Positions 48,182 to 57,453 are shown, counted from the first letter of the stretch. The stretch: DNA of 64,000 nt from Chitinophagales bacterium (GCA_017303875.1 JAFLBP010000021.1:1-64000), one strand, 5' to 3'. Numbers and translations are program-made. Notes: a model not told the origin generated them from the letters alone.

Positions 48182-49996
48182 TTATCGAATCCTGATTTCC
48201 ACCCGCTGATTGGTTTTCCGGCCCTCCGCAGTGGTATTGGGCGCGATGGGCTGGCGTTTTCCATAACCTTTGTACGTTACCCTTTCCGCAGCGATGCCTT
48301 TACCCGTGAGGTAATCGGCAACCGCTTTGGCGCGGGCAGTGGAGAGCTTGTCGGCAAAAGCGTCGTCGGGCTGGTTATTGGTATGGCCGGCCACTTCGAT
48401 GCTGATTTGCGGGTTGCTTTGCAGGAAATCATATACTTCATCCAGCATGGGCCTGGCTTCGGCCTCTAAGCTGTCGCTGTTGACTTTAAAATTCAGGCGC
48501 CGCATACGGATGGTCTGCCCCTTTTCCACTTTACCGCCCAGTTCGGTGAGTACGCGGATTTCCGTGCTGAAATCCAGCGACTGCGTGCAGCCATTGGCGT
48601 CGGTGACGGTCACGCTGTGCGGGCCGGGGGTGAGTTTATCGGCGGTTTTGCCGCTTTGTCGGTTGCTCCAACTGACGCGGTAGGGGCCTGTGCCTTCCGA
48701 AATGGCCACCTCTGCCTTGCCGTCGGGGGCGCCTTCCTGGCTGGCGCCCACATTGCTGCTCAGGCTTACTTGCAGGGGTTTTGGCATAAGCACCTGTTTT
48801 TCGGCACGCAGCACCGTGCTGTCGGCGTCAATCACCGTCAGGCTGTACAGGCCGGGTTCAAAGACCACGGCGGAACTGCCGGAGAGCACCGCGCTGCTCC
48901 ACAAATACTGGTAAGGTGCTTTGCCGCCGCTGACCTCGGCTTCGAGGCCCACGCTGCGCACACCGGCGCATTTATTGGCGGTTTTTTCCTGCAATTTGAG
49001 GCTAAGCGGCACTTTCAGGGCATTTACCTGCACCACGGCGGTGGCCATACAGCCCTTGGCATCGGTGATGGTAACGCCTTGCGCGCCGGCGCGCAGGCGC
49101 ACGGCACTTTCGCCGCTTTCGCCGCTTTCCCATTGAAATTTATAAGCGCCGGTGCCCCCGGCGGCAATGGCCTGTGCGCTGCCGTTGCTGAGTCCTTCTG
49201 TGGCGGCCTGTTTGAGTTCGGCGCGCAGCGACAGTTGCGGCGGCGCATCCACGCGGATGTTGGCGGTGGCTTCCTTGCCATCGGCGTCGCGGACAACCAC
49301 GCGGTGGATGCCGGGGCCGACGTTGTCGGGTTGTTCGCCACGCAGCGCGGGATCGTCCCAGGTATAAACAAAAGGTGCTTTGCCGCCGCTCACTTCAGCG
49401 CGGACGACCGCGTTTTTGTCGCCGAAACAACGGATGGCGCTCACTTCGCTCAGGGCGACTTTAGGCGGCAGGTTTTTGCCTTCCACCACCGTGGTGGCGG
49501 TGGCTGTACAGCCCTGGGCATTGGAAACCGTCACGTTGTGCGACCCGGCGCTGAGTGCCCGGGCGAGCGGCGTGGTTTCGCCGTTGTCCCAGCGGATCTG
49601 GATGCCGGCGGCGTTGCCGTTGATGTCTACTTCGGCGCTGCCATCGGATTTTCCGACCGCTGTGATGCCGCTTTTGGGGCGTATTTTGACTTGCAGGCGG
49701 GCATCGGGCACGGGCACGCTGAGGATGCGCGATTGCCCTTTGGCGTCCATGATGGTGACGGCGTAATTGCCGGGGCCGACCTGTTTGGGGTTTTCGCCGC
49801 TGAGGCCGCCGGTCCAGCGGATATTGTAGGGCGGGTTGCCGCCGCTGATGCGGAGCCGGATTTCGGCGTCTTTGCCGTTGCTGCCGCAAACGATACCTTT
49901 TTCAAGGATATGGTCGGCGCTGAGCGGGCCTTTTTGGGCGATCAGGATGCCGGAAAACAGGATACACAACGAAAGCAGGAGCGCGGATTTATGCAT
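48182..49996 (-). CDS. SprB-repeat protein with C-terminal OmpA domain
   Basis: The 604-residue product (from MHKSALLLSLCILFSGILIA) has a signal peptide and about six Ig-like SprB-type repeats (SGGNPPYNIRWTGG, NGNAAGIQIRWDNG, VSGGKAPFVYTWDD, AGGTGAYKFQWESG, VSGGKAPYQYLWSS, SEGTGPYRVSWSNR) each closing with VT(V/I)xDAxG. It ends in an OmpA-type peptidoglycan-binding domain (LNFKVNSDSLEAEARPMLDE, ISIEVAGHTNNQPDDAFADK, GKGIAAERVTYKGYGKRQPI). SprB repeats normally occur in T9SS adhesins; here they are tied to the cell wall, so the protein is likely periplasmic. Confidence 0.88.
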   Translation of the reverse strand: MHKSALLLSLCILFSGILIAQKGPLSADHILEKGIVCGSNGKDAEIRLRISGGNPPYNIRWTGGLSGENPKQVGPGNYAVTIMDAKGQSRILSVPVPDARLQVKIRPKSGITAVGKSDGSAEVDINGNAAGIQIRWDNGETTPLARALSAGSHNVTVSNAQGCTATATTVVEGKNLPPKVALSEVSAIRCFGDKNAVVRAEVSGGKAPFVYTWDDPALRGEQPDNVGPGIHRVVVRDADGKEATANIRVDAPPQLSLRAELKQAATEGLSNGSAQAIAAGGTGAYKFQWESGESGESAVRLRAGAQGVTITDAKGCMATAVVQVNALKVPLSLKLQEKTANKCAGVRSVGLEAEVSGGKAPYQYLWSSAVLSGSSAVVFEPGLYSLTVIDADSTVLRAEKQVLMPKPLQVSLSSNVGASQEGAPDGKAEVAISEGTGPYRVSWSNRQSGKTADKLTPGPHSVTVTDANGCTQSLDFSTEIRVLTELGGKVEKGQTIRMRRLNFKVNSDSLEAEARPMLDEVYDFLQSNPQISIEVAGHTNNQPDDAFADKLSTARAKAVADYLTGKGIAAERVTYKGYGKRQPIAPNTTAEGRKTNQRVEIRIR

Positions 49997-50384
49997 ATTA
50001 AACCCGGATTTTGGGGGATTTGACAATGGACGAATTTTTTTATGTGGATTTTTAATGGCTTGTAAGGATGTGATTTTCAAAACCATTTTGTGGCGGCGAT
50101 CAATGTTGATGTGGAGAAAAGTCCCGGCTTTAACGAAAAAAGCGGGTGGGTATTTTTTGCGGGCGGGCGAAACTGTTGGATTTTGTGGAATAGGTGGGGC
50201 TTGAGTGGCACGAAGTGGAACTTCGCGCCAGCAGACGGAACTTCGCGCCAGCTGCGATACAGATATATGCGGGAAGCCTACGTTTACTCAAAATATCCGG
50301 TACTTGAATCAAATATGCCGCCTGTGCTTTTTGCTGCGTCCGATCTTTGGCATGAACAAGCTTTAAAGCATAAATTAAAGGATA
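49997..50384. other. Gap of 388 bp with short direct repeats, no supported gene
   Basis: This is the divergent region between the SprB-OmpA gene and the lipoprotein gene at 50385. It holds the direct repeat at 50217-50252. GATCTTTG near 50332 is one mismatch from a -7 element on the plus strand. No gene is supported. Confidence 0.5.
50217..50252. repeat. 16-bp direct repeat GGAACTTCGCGCCAGC x2
   Basis: Copies at 50217-50232 and 50237-50252, four bases apart; the first is preceded by TGGCACGAAGT, which could pair with it as a hairpin. Confidence 0.8.
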
Positions 50385-51416
50385 ATGAAATTCAGCATAA
50401 GGCAGCTGCCTTTCACAGTACTGCTGTTGTACCTACTGGCAGCTTGCCAGGGACAAATTAACCCGCCACCACCAGCGGTCGCAGTGCCCAAGCCACGATT
50501 AGATACATTAAGCCTGGTGGATTTGAAAAAATACATTTTGGCGAACCGCAGATTAGCACTCCCTCCACTACCGTACACAGATAAGGATAAACAAAAGTTT
50601 TTTCTATCTGCCCAATACAGCAATTTTATCATCGTCCAAAAGGAAGGTGTTGAAGATCAGCGCGATTTATTTGCGCTTGAGTTTTATGATGATAAAGGAG
50701 CGCTTTTATCTGCACTGAATTTAGACAGCCTTAACCCGTACCTTAATAATGCTGCATATAAGCCAATAGAAAAAGGTTATATTGATTGGGAGATGGATCA
50801 GGATATAGATACGCTGCCGTTACCCAAAGCCACAGGTAGGATGCACGCGTATGCTTACCGAACGAATAAATTGATACTGGAGCTTTCTAACGAAAGTTCT
50901 AAGATCGGTATACAATTCAGATTAATTGGGTTTAGCAAAAAAGGTGCTATCATTGGTTGGGAACAAAGCAGTTACTTTTTTAACGCAGAAGGAAACTACC
51001 TGACTTCAATTTGTAATAACCTTGGGCTAACAAGTCCAATGTGGGATAATGACAACAACCTGCTCTTTTTAAATTATGGTGGAGACTCTGCTGATGGCAG
51101 TCCTTATTTCCTTCCAGAATCAATTGCTGTATATGATTTGATTAAATGTCGAATGGTATATAGCTATTCGGCAGTAAGCGGCACGGCAGTAAGCGGGTTT
51201 TCACATTTGATGATTAATGAACACTCTGTGTACATAGGGGCAGAGGAAGACTACAGTAATCCTCGGAGGATGCGTTATTTTGTATTTTATCCTGATGAAC
51301 GTACTGTTAAATGTTATAATGTCATAGAGGACAACAAAGTGAATAGTCAATTTTATGTTAAGCTTAAAAGCAATCAATTGCGTGATTTTAATCCAACATA
51401 CACGCAAACATTTTAG
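50385..51416 (+). CDS. Hypothetical lipoprotein (possibly DUF4221-like)
   Basis: The 343-residue product has a lipobox LLAAC (Cys 21), a proline-rich spacer (INPPPPAVAVPKPR) and a beta-rich body (FIIVQKEGVEDQRDLFALEF, GRMHAYAYRTNKLILELSNE, FSHLMINEHSVYIGAEEDYS) reminiscent of six-bladed-propeller lipoproteins. Base composition is visibly more AT-rich than its neighbours, which may indicate transfer. I do not recognise it securely. Confidence 0.7.
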   Translation: MKFSIRQLPFTVLLLYLLAACQGQINPPPPAVAVPKPRLDTLSLVDLKKYILANRRLALPPLPYTDKDKQKFFLSAQYSNFIIVQKEGVEDQRDLFALEFYDDKGALLSALNLDSLNPYLNNAAYKPIEKGYIDWEMDQDIDTLPLPKATGRMHAYAYRTNKLILELSNESSKIGIQFRLIGFSKKGAIIGWEQSSYFFNAEGNYLTSICNNLGLTSPMWDNDNNLLFLNYGGDSADGSPYFLPESIAVYDLIKCRMVYSYSAVSGTAVSGFSHLMINEHSVYIGAEEDYSNPRRMRYFVFYPDERTVKCYNVIEDNKVNSQFYVKLKSNQLRDFNPTYTQTF

Positions 51417-51463
51417 AACAATGGAAAAAAACGGCATTTGTTCCCGGAACTTTTTCCCCCAAT

Positions 51464-51482
51464 AACGCTTTATAGGAGCGTT
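51464..51482 (+). promoter_or_regulatory. Small hairpin over the Nudix ribosome-binding region
   Basis: AACGCT-TTATAGG-AGCGTT forms a six-bp stem ending at the base before the ATG at 51483; an AGGAG-like sequence is in the loop and right arm, so folding would mask initiation. Confidence 0.35.
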
Positions 51483-51962
51483 ATGATGAACGCAACATTC
51501 CCCTACACGTCCGTAGATCAAAGCTGGTACATCCGTCCGGAAGGAGGTCGGGAGCGACGCACCGCCGGTGGCGTGGTTTTGCGTAAGGATGCGCAGGGCC
51601 GCACGCTGGTAGCCCTCACCCGCGAGCATGAGGTGCCGCATTTTGTGCTGCCCAAAGGCGGCGTGGAAATCACGGATGCCGATCTGGAAGCCGCCGCCCG
51701 TCGCGAGGTATTGGAAGAAGTCGGGTTATCGGAATTGGAAACCGTTTGCTACCTCGGCGAACGCGGCCGACTTTGCCTGCATCGCCGCAACTGGCAAATT
51801 CAGCATTATTACCTTTTCACAACCACGCAGGAAAGCGGTACACCCACCGACCCCAATCCGCTGGGCTTGTTCTGGTTTCCGGTGCTGGAACTGCCGCAGT
51901 TGTTCTGGCCGGAGCAACGGGAATTGATTTTGGAGGGGCTGGGGAGGTCACCACTTCACTAA
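51483..51962 (+). CDS. Nudix hydrolase
   Basis: The 159-residue product contains the Nudix box GGVEITDADLEAAARREVLE followed by EVGL, preceded by RRTAGGVVLRKDAQG and LPKG. Nudix enzymes cleave nucleoside diphosphate-linked compounds with a divalent metal. The substrate may be a dinucleoside polyphosphate (MutT/Ap4A-like form), uncertain. The start is the first of two adjacent ATGs (51483, 51486). Its 3' end overlaps by 15 bp the convergent T9SS gene. Confidence 0.9.
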   Translation: MMNATFPYTSVDQSWYIRPEGGRERRTAGGVVLRKDAQGRTLVALTREHEVPHFVLPKGGVEITDADLEAAARREVLEEVGLSELETVCYLGERGRLCLHRRNWQIQHYYLFTTTQESGTPTDPNPLGLFWFPVLELPQLFWPEQRELILEGLGRSPLH

Positions 51963-52862
51963 TTTCCGGGTTTGCAGCGAGCCATCAGCATGCACCACGC
52001 TCAAGACATACATACCCGGCGGGTAATCCCGCAGGCTGAGGGTGGTTTGATAGTCTTCGCAGGCGTGATCCGCAAGGGTAGCCCCTTGCAGATCACGCAA
52101 CAGCAGCCGGCGCATGCTGCGGCCTGATTCAATATGCACCACTTCGCCTGCCGGGTTGGGCGTCAGCTTCATCGGTGGCGGCGCACCTTGCGGCCCGGTG
52201 GCATCAAGCAGGGTATAGCAATATGGCGCATCCCACGAACCAGAAAGCCACAAACCCGGCAGGTTTTTCACACCGCTGCCCTGCACTTCAAACTCATGAC
52301 GCAGGAACATATCTTCCGGTCCAAACCCCATAATGGAGGGAAACTCACTGTATTCAAAATCATCGTAGATATGATCGCGGGTCATCATGCAATAAATTAC
52401 ACGTACTTCATACCAGTTGGGGAATACGAAACGTAGAAAATCAGGTGTAAGATAGGTATTGATATGACAAGGGCTATTCGTTGCCAGAATAGTCGTATCC
52501 CAGGATATTTTAACCGGTAAATGAAGGGAGTGAATCATGATTTGAGTGTGGGCCTGAAGAAAGCAAAATCCGGGCATTTCATTGTACTCAACTATAATTT
52601 TGGATTGTTCCCAGTCGTAATCATCTCCATGTACACCCCTCACCTCAAATACGCTATCGAACGGCGTGTTGATCGCCACCTCTCCGAATTGCGGGTTAAT
52701 CTGCTGACTGGATGCACTTGGGTCGCCTCCTACCCATATCGTATCTTTATTGCCGAGGGCATCTTCAAACCATAAGGGCATGATAAACTGGGGCTGCTGA
52801 TTTTGAGCCTGCATAAGACTACTCAGGCAACAAAGTGGGAGCAGGAGAAGGAAGTGTTTCAT
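51948..52862 (-). CDS. Secreted T9SS-cargo protein of unknown function
   Basis: The 304-residue product has a signal peptide (LLLLPLCCLSSLMQAQ), a body without a recognised domain, and a T9SS type A domain (LTPNPAGEVVHIESGRSMRR ... PPGMYVLSVVHADGSLQTRK). Its ATG overlaps the stop of the M43 protease gene (ATGA), so it is the last gene of the secretion-cargo operon 52-57 kb. Confidence 0.85.
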   Translation of the reverse strand: MKHFLLLLPLCCLSSLMQAQNQQPQFIMPLWFEDALGNKDTIWVGGDPSASSQQINPQFGEVAINTPFDSVFEVRGVHGDDYDWEQSKIIVEYNEMPGFCFLQAHTQIMIHSLHLPVKISWDTTILATNSPCHINTYLTPDFLRFVFPNWYEVRVIYCMMTRDHIYDDFEYSEFPSIMGFGPEDMFLRHEFEVQGSGVKNLPGLWLSGSWDAPYCYTLLDATGPQGAPPPMKLTPNPAGEVVHIESGRSMRRLLLRDLQGATLADHACEDYQTTLSLRDYPPGMYVLSVVHADGSLQTRKLVKW

Positions 52863-54499
52863 TGTTTCAGGAAAATTTTAGTGTAAAGTTTACCATTGTA
52901 TTGGGCCTGAACGGCGTAATTACCTGTTTGCAGCTGTGAAATATCCTGGGTGATTTGAAATTCACCTATCGAAGTTGTTCCGGGCAAGTTAATGAGCGAA
53001 ACAGCCCCGCTAATCATATTCACGATCCGCATTTCAAGCGTACCCTCCGTATCGGCAGTGTAGTATATATGAAGGGTTTCACCGGCAGGATTGTTTACCA
53101 AAAGTTTGAATTGTTCATCATCATCATCGCCCGCAATATCTTCCTGGGTACAAGGCAGGGTTGTTATCAGCTGTGTATACACATCATTCAAGGGGCATCG
53201 GGTACTACTGACTGTCAATTTTACTCGATAAGTTTTATTGGGCTGAAAGGTATAAAAACTTGAAAGATTAACCACACCAATCTCACCAAATTGCCAGGTC
53301 GTATTGATATTATTCCCGATGCAAATATCTGGATTATTCGGATTGACCTCACAAATATCCAAAAGCCAGCGATCTTCATTGACTGAAGCTTCGGCATTAA
53401 TGTAAAGTCCTCCTGAACCGGGTAAAGCAATCGGGCATACTTTATACACCGAGGGCGCTGCAAAGAAAGCCTGGGGCGGATAGCAGCCATCGCAGGAATA
53501 AACGTATTTATTTCCCGGACCGCTTATGTCTGCATTCATGATGTTGATCTGGCATTGTGTTAGTGCATGCGGGTCATATTGGTTGTAGTCCATCAGATTA
53601 TTGGAAATTTTCCGCCATTCATCGCATGGTTTGCCGCCTGTACTCGTCGGGCAAGTTCCTATCGCTGGATTATAACTCCAGCAGTTAGCCCGGACGTTGC
53701 TGGTGCAGATAGAGCCGTTCCATCTATCGTATAAAAACCCATTTGGTGTGTCATCACACCCATCTAAACCCTCCCATGTATGCCTTAAATCAAGACAATG
53801 CCCTAACTCATGATTAAGCAGCGTCCCTGAATAACGAAGCGACCATTCCTGGCAGGTTGGTTGTATGTAGTTGAAATAGTCATTCATAAATACGTATTTC
53901 ATACTCCCGCCCAGTGCATTGGCAAATCCTGAAGCATTAAGGTTGGGCACATAGTATATATTAATGATGTTTTCCGGATCAACGCCATACTGCTGATGAG
54001 CATTCCAAACAGCTTGTCCGGAATAGACTTGCTCATCCCGGTGAAAATATACCCCGGTAAGTACATAACGCACTTTAACTTCGGGAGGAAATTCCGGATA
54101 AGTTACATTAGCTGGTGGATTCTGCACATTCGGGTCATTCGCTTTTCGCCATTGTTGATGATTTTGATCGAGCTCACTATTCGCTTGTGCAATTATGTCT
54201 TCCGCTCGTTGGTAACCATTATAGGTGTTGTTGTTAAAACCATCACCATGTTCGGTAAAGTTTCCGGCACCAACGTAATGTATAGGCGTTTGCGCGCCGT
54301 TGCAGTCTGTTAAATCTTTTACTACGAGCTTTCCGGGTAAAAAGAAGTGAACCGCAACCCTAACGAACTTTATCACTTCCGGATCTGTACAGATAGGCAA
54401 ATAAGACTCTGGAAGGCTATTTGATCCAGTTGCCAGTCCGGCATCTACACCGCAGGGCAAAGGCGTGAAGTCAAATGATTGAGATTGTTGAGCTGACAA
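52859..54499 (-). CDS. M43-type (pappalysin-like) metalloprotease, T9SS cargo, signal peptide apparently lost
   Basis: The 546-residue frame has zinc-binding HELGHCLDLRH (HExxHxxxxxH form; family usually HExxHxxGxxH), the Met-turn NNLMDYNQYDPHALT and a C-terminal T9SS domain (FKLLVNNPAGETLHIYYTAD ... YTKIFLKQ). There is no ATG at the beginning: the frame opens right after the upstream gene's TAA with codons for PYLALSAQQSQSF, which reads like the end of a signal peptide, and only a TTG (54499) is available. The region encoding its start may have been deleted, or translation may depend on the upstream gene, which is in the same frame. Confidence 0.75.
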   Translation of the reverse strand: MSAQQSQSFDFTPLPCGVDAGLATGSNSLPESYLPICTDPEVIKFVRVAVHFFLPGKLVVKDLTDCNGAQTPIHYVGAGNFTEHGDGFNNNTYNGYQRAEDIIAQANSELDQNHQQWRKANDPNVQNPPANVTYPEFPPEVKVRYVLTGVYFHRDEQVYSGQAVWNAHQQYGVDPENIINIYYVPNLNASGFANALGGSMKYVFMNDYFNYIQPTCQEWSLRYSGTLLNHELGHCLDLRHTWEGLDGCDDTPNGFLYDRWNGSICTSNVRANCWSYNPAIGTCPTSTGGKPCDEWRKISNNLMDYNQYDPHALTQCQINIMNADISGPGNKYVYSCDGCYPPQAFFAAPSVYKVCPIALPGSGGLYINAEASVNEDRWLLDICEVNPNNPDICIGNNINTTWQFGEIGVVNLSSFYTFQPNKTYRVKLTVSSTRCPLNDVYTQLITTLPCTQEDIAGDDDDEQFKLLVNNPAGETLHIYYTADTEGTLEMRIVNMISGAVSLINLPGTTSIGEFQITQDISQLQTGNYAVQAQYNGKLYTKIFLKQ

Positions 54500-54511
54500 G
54501 GCAAGGTATGG

Positions 54512-56350
54512 TTACTGATTTTGAACAACAAAACGCGCTGATATGGTCTCATTGTTAACCAGAGCCTTCAGTATATAAGCGCCAGGCTTCCAGTTGGCTA
54601 CATTAATATCCAATCGGGCTAAGGGCGAGAAATTTTGGTATACCAAATTTCCCATCAGGTCAAACACCTGTACCTCGGAAAGCAGGGTTTCAGTTTCCGT
54701 TGCTTTGACTTCTGAATAAGCAGTCGGAATATCCGTATTATCTATAACTACATGAATTTCAGCGCTTGCGGGATTGGGAAAAACCATGATCCCTGCTGCT
54801 GCACCTTTGTTGCACTTCCATGTTCGGGGGCATAATTGAATTTCCGTCACATGGTTGCCGCATACATTTTCTGCAATGGCTCGCAAAGTCAGGCAGGGGC
54901 TGCTAACCGTCTGGTTCAAGGCAATATCAATTTTATTGCAATTCACAAAAGTTGGATAGGGTGCAGGATTGGGCGTCAACGTCCAGTCTACACATCCATC
55001 AGTATCTCCCAGTGGAAATACCTGAACCCAATGCGAGCCGGGACATACACTTAAGCTGTAATACGAGAAATTATCGAATGTAACCTGTGGAAGTACGATA
55101 TTCCCATCTAAAGTTACACCGCTATTGCCTGGGCGCCCTGCAAAGAAGTTTTTCGAGCGTGTTACCGTACCGCATTCGTTGCTTATGGTAAACGTAATGG
55201 TACACTCGCCCGGATTTGCATAGTCCGCAAGATTGAGGGTTGCGATTGATCCGCTACCATTTTCCGGAATTACCGGAAGTGGTCCGGAACCGGAGACACG
55301 GGTGATGGCCCAGGTTACGTTTGATGCTTGCGGTGGTGTAATATTAAGGAGGTAATCCCCGGAGACGCATAATTCTTCCGGCCCTACAACAACTGTTGAG
55401 GGAACAATAATCTCATAAGGGATAGATATAGAACAGGACGCAGACTCAAGGCCAAATACACGGGCTTTGACACTAATTTGCCCTGAGGTTGTTCCATCCG
55501 GTTGTACTACGATGGTAGAGGTGTTGCCTGGCCCCAAAATTGTCCAGCCCTGAGGTATTGTCCATATATATTCAATACCAGTTACGCCCGCAAGCGGCGC
55601 CGGATTGGCGGAAATACCAAACGGGGTTTTATCGCCACACAGCAAAAAGCTGATATTGGTTGTCAAAGGACACGGAGGCGGCACAACACGGGTCACGTTG
55701 AGTGATGCTGTACTGGAATTTTGTCCGATAGCGCAGCCAGTCTTACCCTTTACCGTGACGGCACCTCCACCTGCATTGTTCGGAAGTACTGAAATAGAAC
55801 TACCATTTTGCTGTGAAGGAGGTATCAGTATTGTCCAGCCTTGCGGGACCGTCCAGATAAACTCTTTAACAAGAAAAGGATCATCATCCTGGATTCCCCT
55901 GTACTTATACTTGAGTTCAGCGGTGTACGTGAGTGCTGTGCCCGGAATGCCCACAGCTACGCTTGTTGGTCCGCTAAGTGTCGGTGCCAGCCCTTTAATG
56001 GATTTGATGGGAGCATCCCAGGATCGTGTTGGAGCAGCCCCTGAGCAGTTGGTATCCGTTTTCCGTTTGATAGTGATTTTACCTTTTTCTGGTTCATCGA
56101 ACCACTCAACGTTAAAGGTCATAAGCCCTGTGTTTGGATTGGTCTCTACATTACTGGCCTGAAGCCCTTGGCTTATTTCAATCGTATGACAATTGGGATT
56201 GAAATTGGAAATAGCGTAAGTAGTCAGACCCGGGCAAACGGCTTTAAGCGACGGATCTGGATCAATGCTCAGCTGCGCTTGAAGTGTTGAACTGAATTGC
56301 AGCAGTACATAAAAAACTGCCGCCAAAACCCTAAGTTTTACGTTTTGCAT
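54512..56350 (-). CDS. Secreted PKD/SprB-like T9SS-cargo protein
   Basis: The 612-residue product (from MQNVKLRVLAAVFYVLLQFS) has a signal peptide, repeated PKD-like beta domains (LTYTAELKYKYRGIQDDDPF, EYIWTIPQGWTILGPGNTST, IWTVPQGWTILIPPSQQNGS) and a T9SS type A domain (GIMVFPNPASAEIHVVIDNT ... GAYILKALVNNETISARFVV). The ATG at 56350 overlaps the end of the barrel gene by 20 bp. It ends 12 bp before the M43 TTG, in the same frame. A surface adhesin role is inference. Confidence 0.85.
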   Translation of the reverse strand: MQNVKLRVLAAVFYVLLQFSSTLQAQLSIDPDPSLKAVCPGLTTYAISNFNPNCHTIEISQGLQASNVETNPNTGLMTFNVEWFDEPEKGKITIKRKTDTNCSGAAPTRSWDAPIKSIKGLAPTLSGPTSVAVGIPGTALTYTAELKYKYRGIQDDDPFLVKEFIWTVPQGWTILIPPSQQNGSSISVLPNNAGGGAVTVKGKTGCAIGQNSSTASLNVTRVVPPPCPLTTNISFLLCGDKTPFGISANPAPLAGVTGIEYIWTIPQGWTILGPGNTSTIVVQPDGTTSGQISVKARVFGLESASCSISIPYEIIVPSTVVVGPEELCVSGDYLLNITPPQASNVTWAITRVSGSGPLPVIPENGSGSIATLNLADYANPGECTITFTISNECGTVTRSKNFFAGRPGNSGVTLDGNIVLPQVTFDNFSYYSLSVCPGSHWVQVFPLGDTDGCVDWTLTPNPAPYPTFVNCNKIDIALNQTVSSPCLTLRAIAENVCGNHVTEIQLCPRTWKCNKGAAAGIMVFPNPASAEIHVVIDNTDIPTAYSEVKATETETLLSEVQVFDLMGNLVYQNFSPLARLDINVANWKPGAYILKALVNNETISARFVVQNQ

Positions 56351-57044
56351 TTTTAATGGATTTATCAAGTTTAAAAATGAAGTGAATTACATTGAAGGGC
56401 CGAAATGCACTATTGTATTCGGTGATTTTCGTATCCGAAAAACCGGAAGCAGGTAGGCCATAAATACCACTTTCGGCCATAAAATGGCTGTGGTAATATT
56501 GAATAGTAAAGGCTGACTCCAGGGAAACCGCAAGGCGCGGAGTCAGATCGTACTGAAAACCGATAAAACCGCTAAGATTCAGGCGGAGTATCTTAGTCCG
56601 ACTATCGTCAACTACGGAGTCATCAATACTCAAAATGATGTACCTCTGTTCATCACTGTATTGCCCACAGACATCTGCACCATAAAACCACCGATAGCGC
56701 CTTCCGCTTATTTGCCATTCATGGCCAATACTCAGGTATGGTGATATTGAACTTTTAGGCTCTGGCACAAAGGATGCATTATCCTTATACGTATTATCCA
56801 GCACATCCATACCCACCCGAAAGCGCAGCGCCCGATGCCGGCCGGCGGCATCGGTGTAATTGCGCCGGAAAAACAGGGAGGCTGATGGCACGTTGTTTTT
56901 ATCAAACAAGGAAAGCAGGTCGGCGCCAGCTTCCCAGCGGGTACTCAGGCTGTCTTTGGCCTTTTGGGCTTGAAGATTTGTGCTAAAACACAGGCAAAAC
57001 AGTAACAGGCCGCATGGGAGCGACAAAAAAATTGGTGTACGCAT
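56331..57044 (-). CDS. Outer-membrane beta-barrel-like protein
   Basis: The 237-residue product has a signal peptide (PCGLLLFCLCFSTNLQAQ) and alternating strands (ALRFRVGMDVLDNTYKDNAS, SPYLSIGHEWQISGRRYRWF, LNLSGFIGFQYDLTPRLAVS, FNVIHFIFKLDK), like small barrels of unknown function. It is the first gene of the secretion-cargo operon. Confidence 0.75.
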   Translation of the reverse strand: MRTPIFLSLPCGLLLFCLCFSTNLQAQKAKDSLSTRWEAGADLLSLFDKNNVPSASLFFRRNYTDAAGRHRALRFRVGMDVLDNTYKDNASFVPEPKSSISPYLSIGHEWQISGRRYRWFYGADVCGQYSDEQRYIILSIDDSVVDDSRTKILRLNLSGFIGFQYDLTPRLAVSLESAFTIQYYHSHFMAESGIYGLPASGFSDTKITEYNSAFRPFNVIHFIFKLDKSIKNAKRKT

Positions 57045-57104
57045 GATGAAAATAAAAATTTTAAGGACTCACAGGTAGCGGCCAGTCCCCTGCTTTCGAC
57101 TTTA

Positions 57105-57131
57105 CAAAGTTATGCGGATGGAACAACTCAA
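57105..57131 (-). promoter_or_regulatory. Promoter of the secretion-cargo operon
   Basis: Minus strand TTG (57131-57129), 16-base spacer, TAACTTTG (57112-57105). Leader about 55 nt to the ATG at 57044. Confidence 0.55.
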
Positions 57132-57198
57132 GTGTCTCCAAAATCGCGCAAATCTGAGCAAAATTGAAGCGACCGACAGCCGGCGCGTTACCCGAAAA

Positions 57199-57411
57199 TC
57201 ATGTTGATGAAGGTTTGTCCGGGTCGCCGCTGTTCTGCCAGTCTTGTAAAGGAGGCAAACCCAGGTGTTTAAGTATAAGATTTTGATCCCTCGGGGTAAG
57301 CAATTTACCACTGAGCGGCATTCCGATTTCCCGGATGATGGCGTAAAGTGTATTGGTGGAAATGCCTAATTCGGCAGCAAACACCTTTTTACTTCTTAAT
57401 TCGGCTTTCAT
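57199..57411 (-). CDS. Small helix-turn-helix-like protein (70 aa)
   Basis: The sequence MKAELRSKKVFAAELGISTN followed by TLYAIIREIGMPLSGKLLTP has the helix-turn-helix shape of excisionase/MerR-like small DNA-binding proteins. It has its own -7 element and no neighbours on its strand close by. A role in controlling the downstream cargo operon is only a guess from position. Confidence 0.6.
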   Translation of the reverse strand: MKAELRSKKVFAAELGISTNTLYAIIREIGMPLSGKLLTPRDQNLILKHLGLPPLQDWQNSGDPDKPSST

Positions 57412-57453
57412 GTTTCCTGGTTTTTAATAACATAAATATTCGAATAGCCGCTA

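Noticed and set aside
48617..50023. A 468-codon plus-strand frame opposite the SprB-OmpA gene
   Set aside because: Its repeats merely mirror the SprB repeats of the real gene.
50090..50461. A 123-codon frame in the gap before the lipoprotein at 50385
   Set aside because: It runs through the direct repeat and overlaps the well-supported lipoprotein in another frame; no homology-like pattern.
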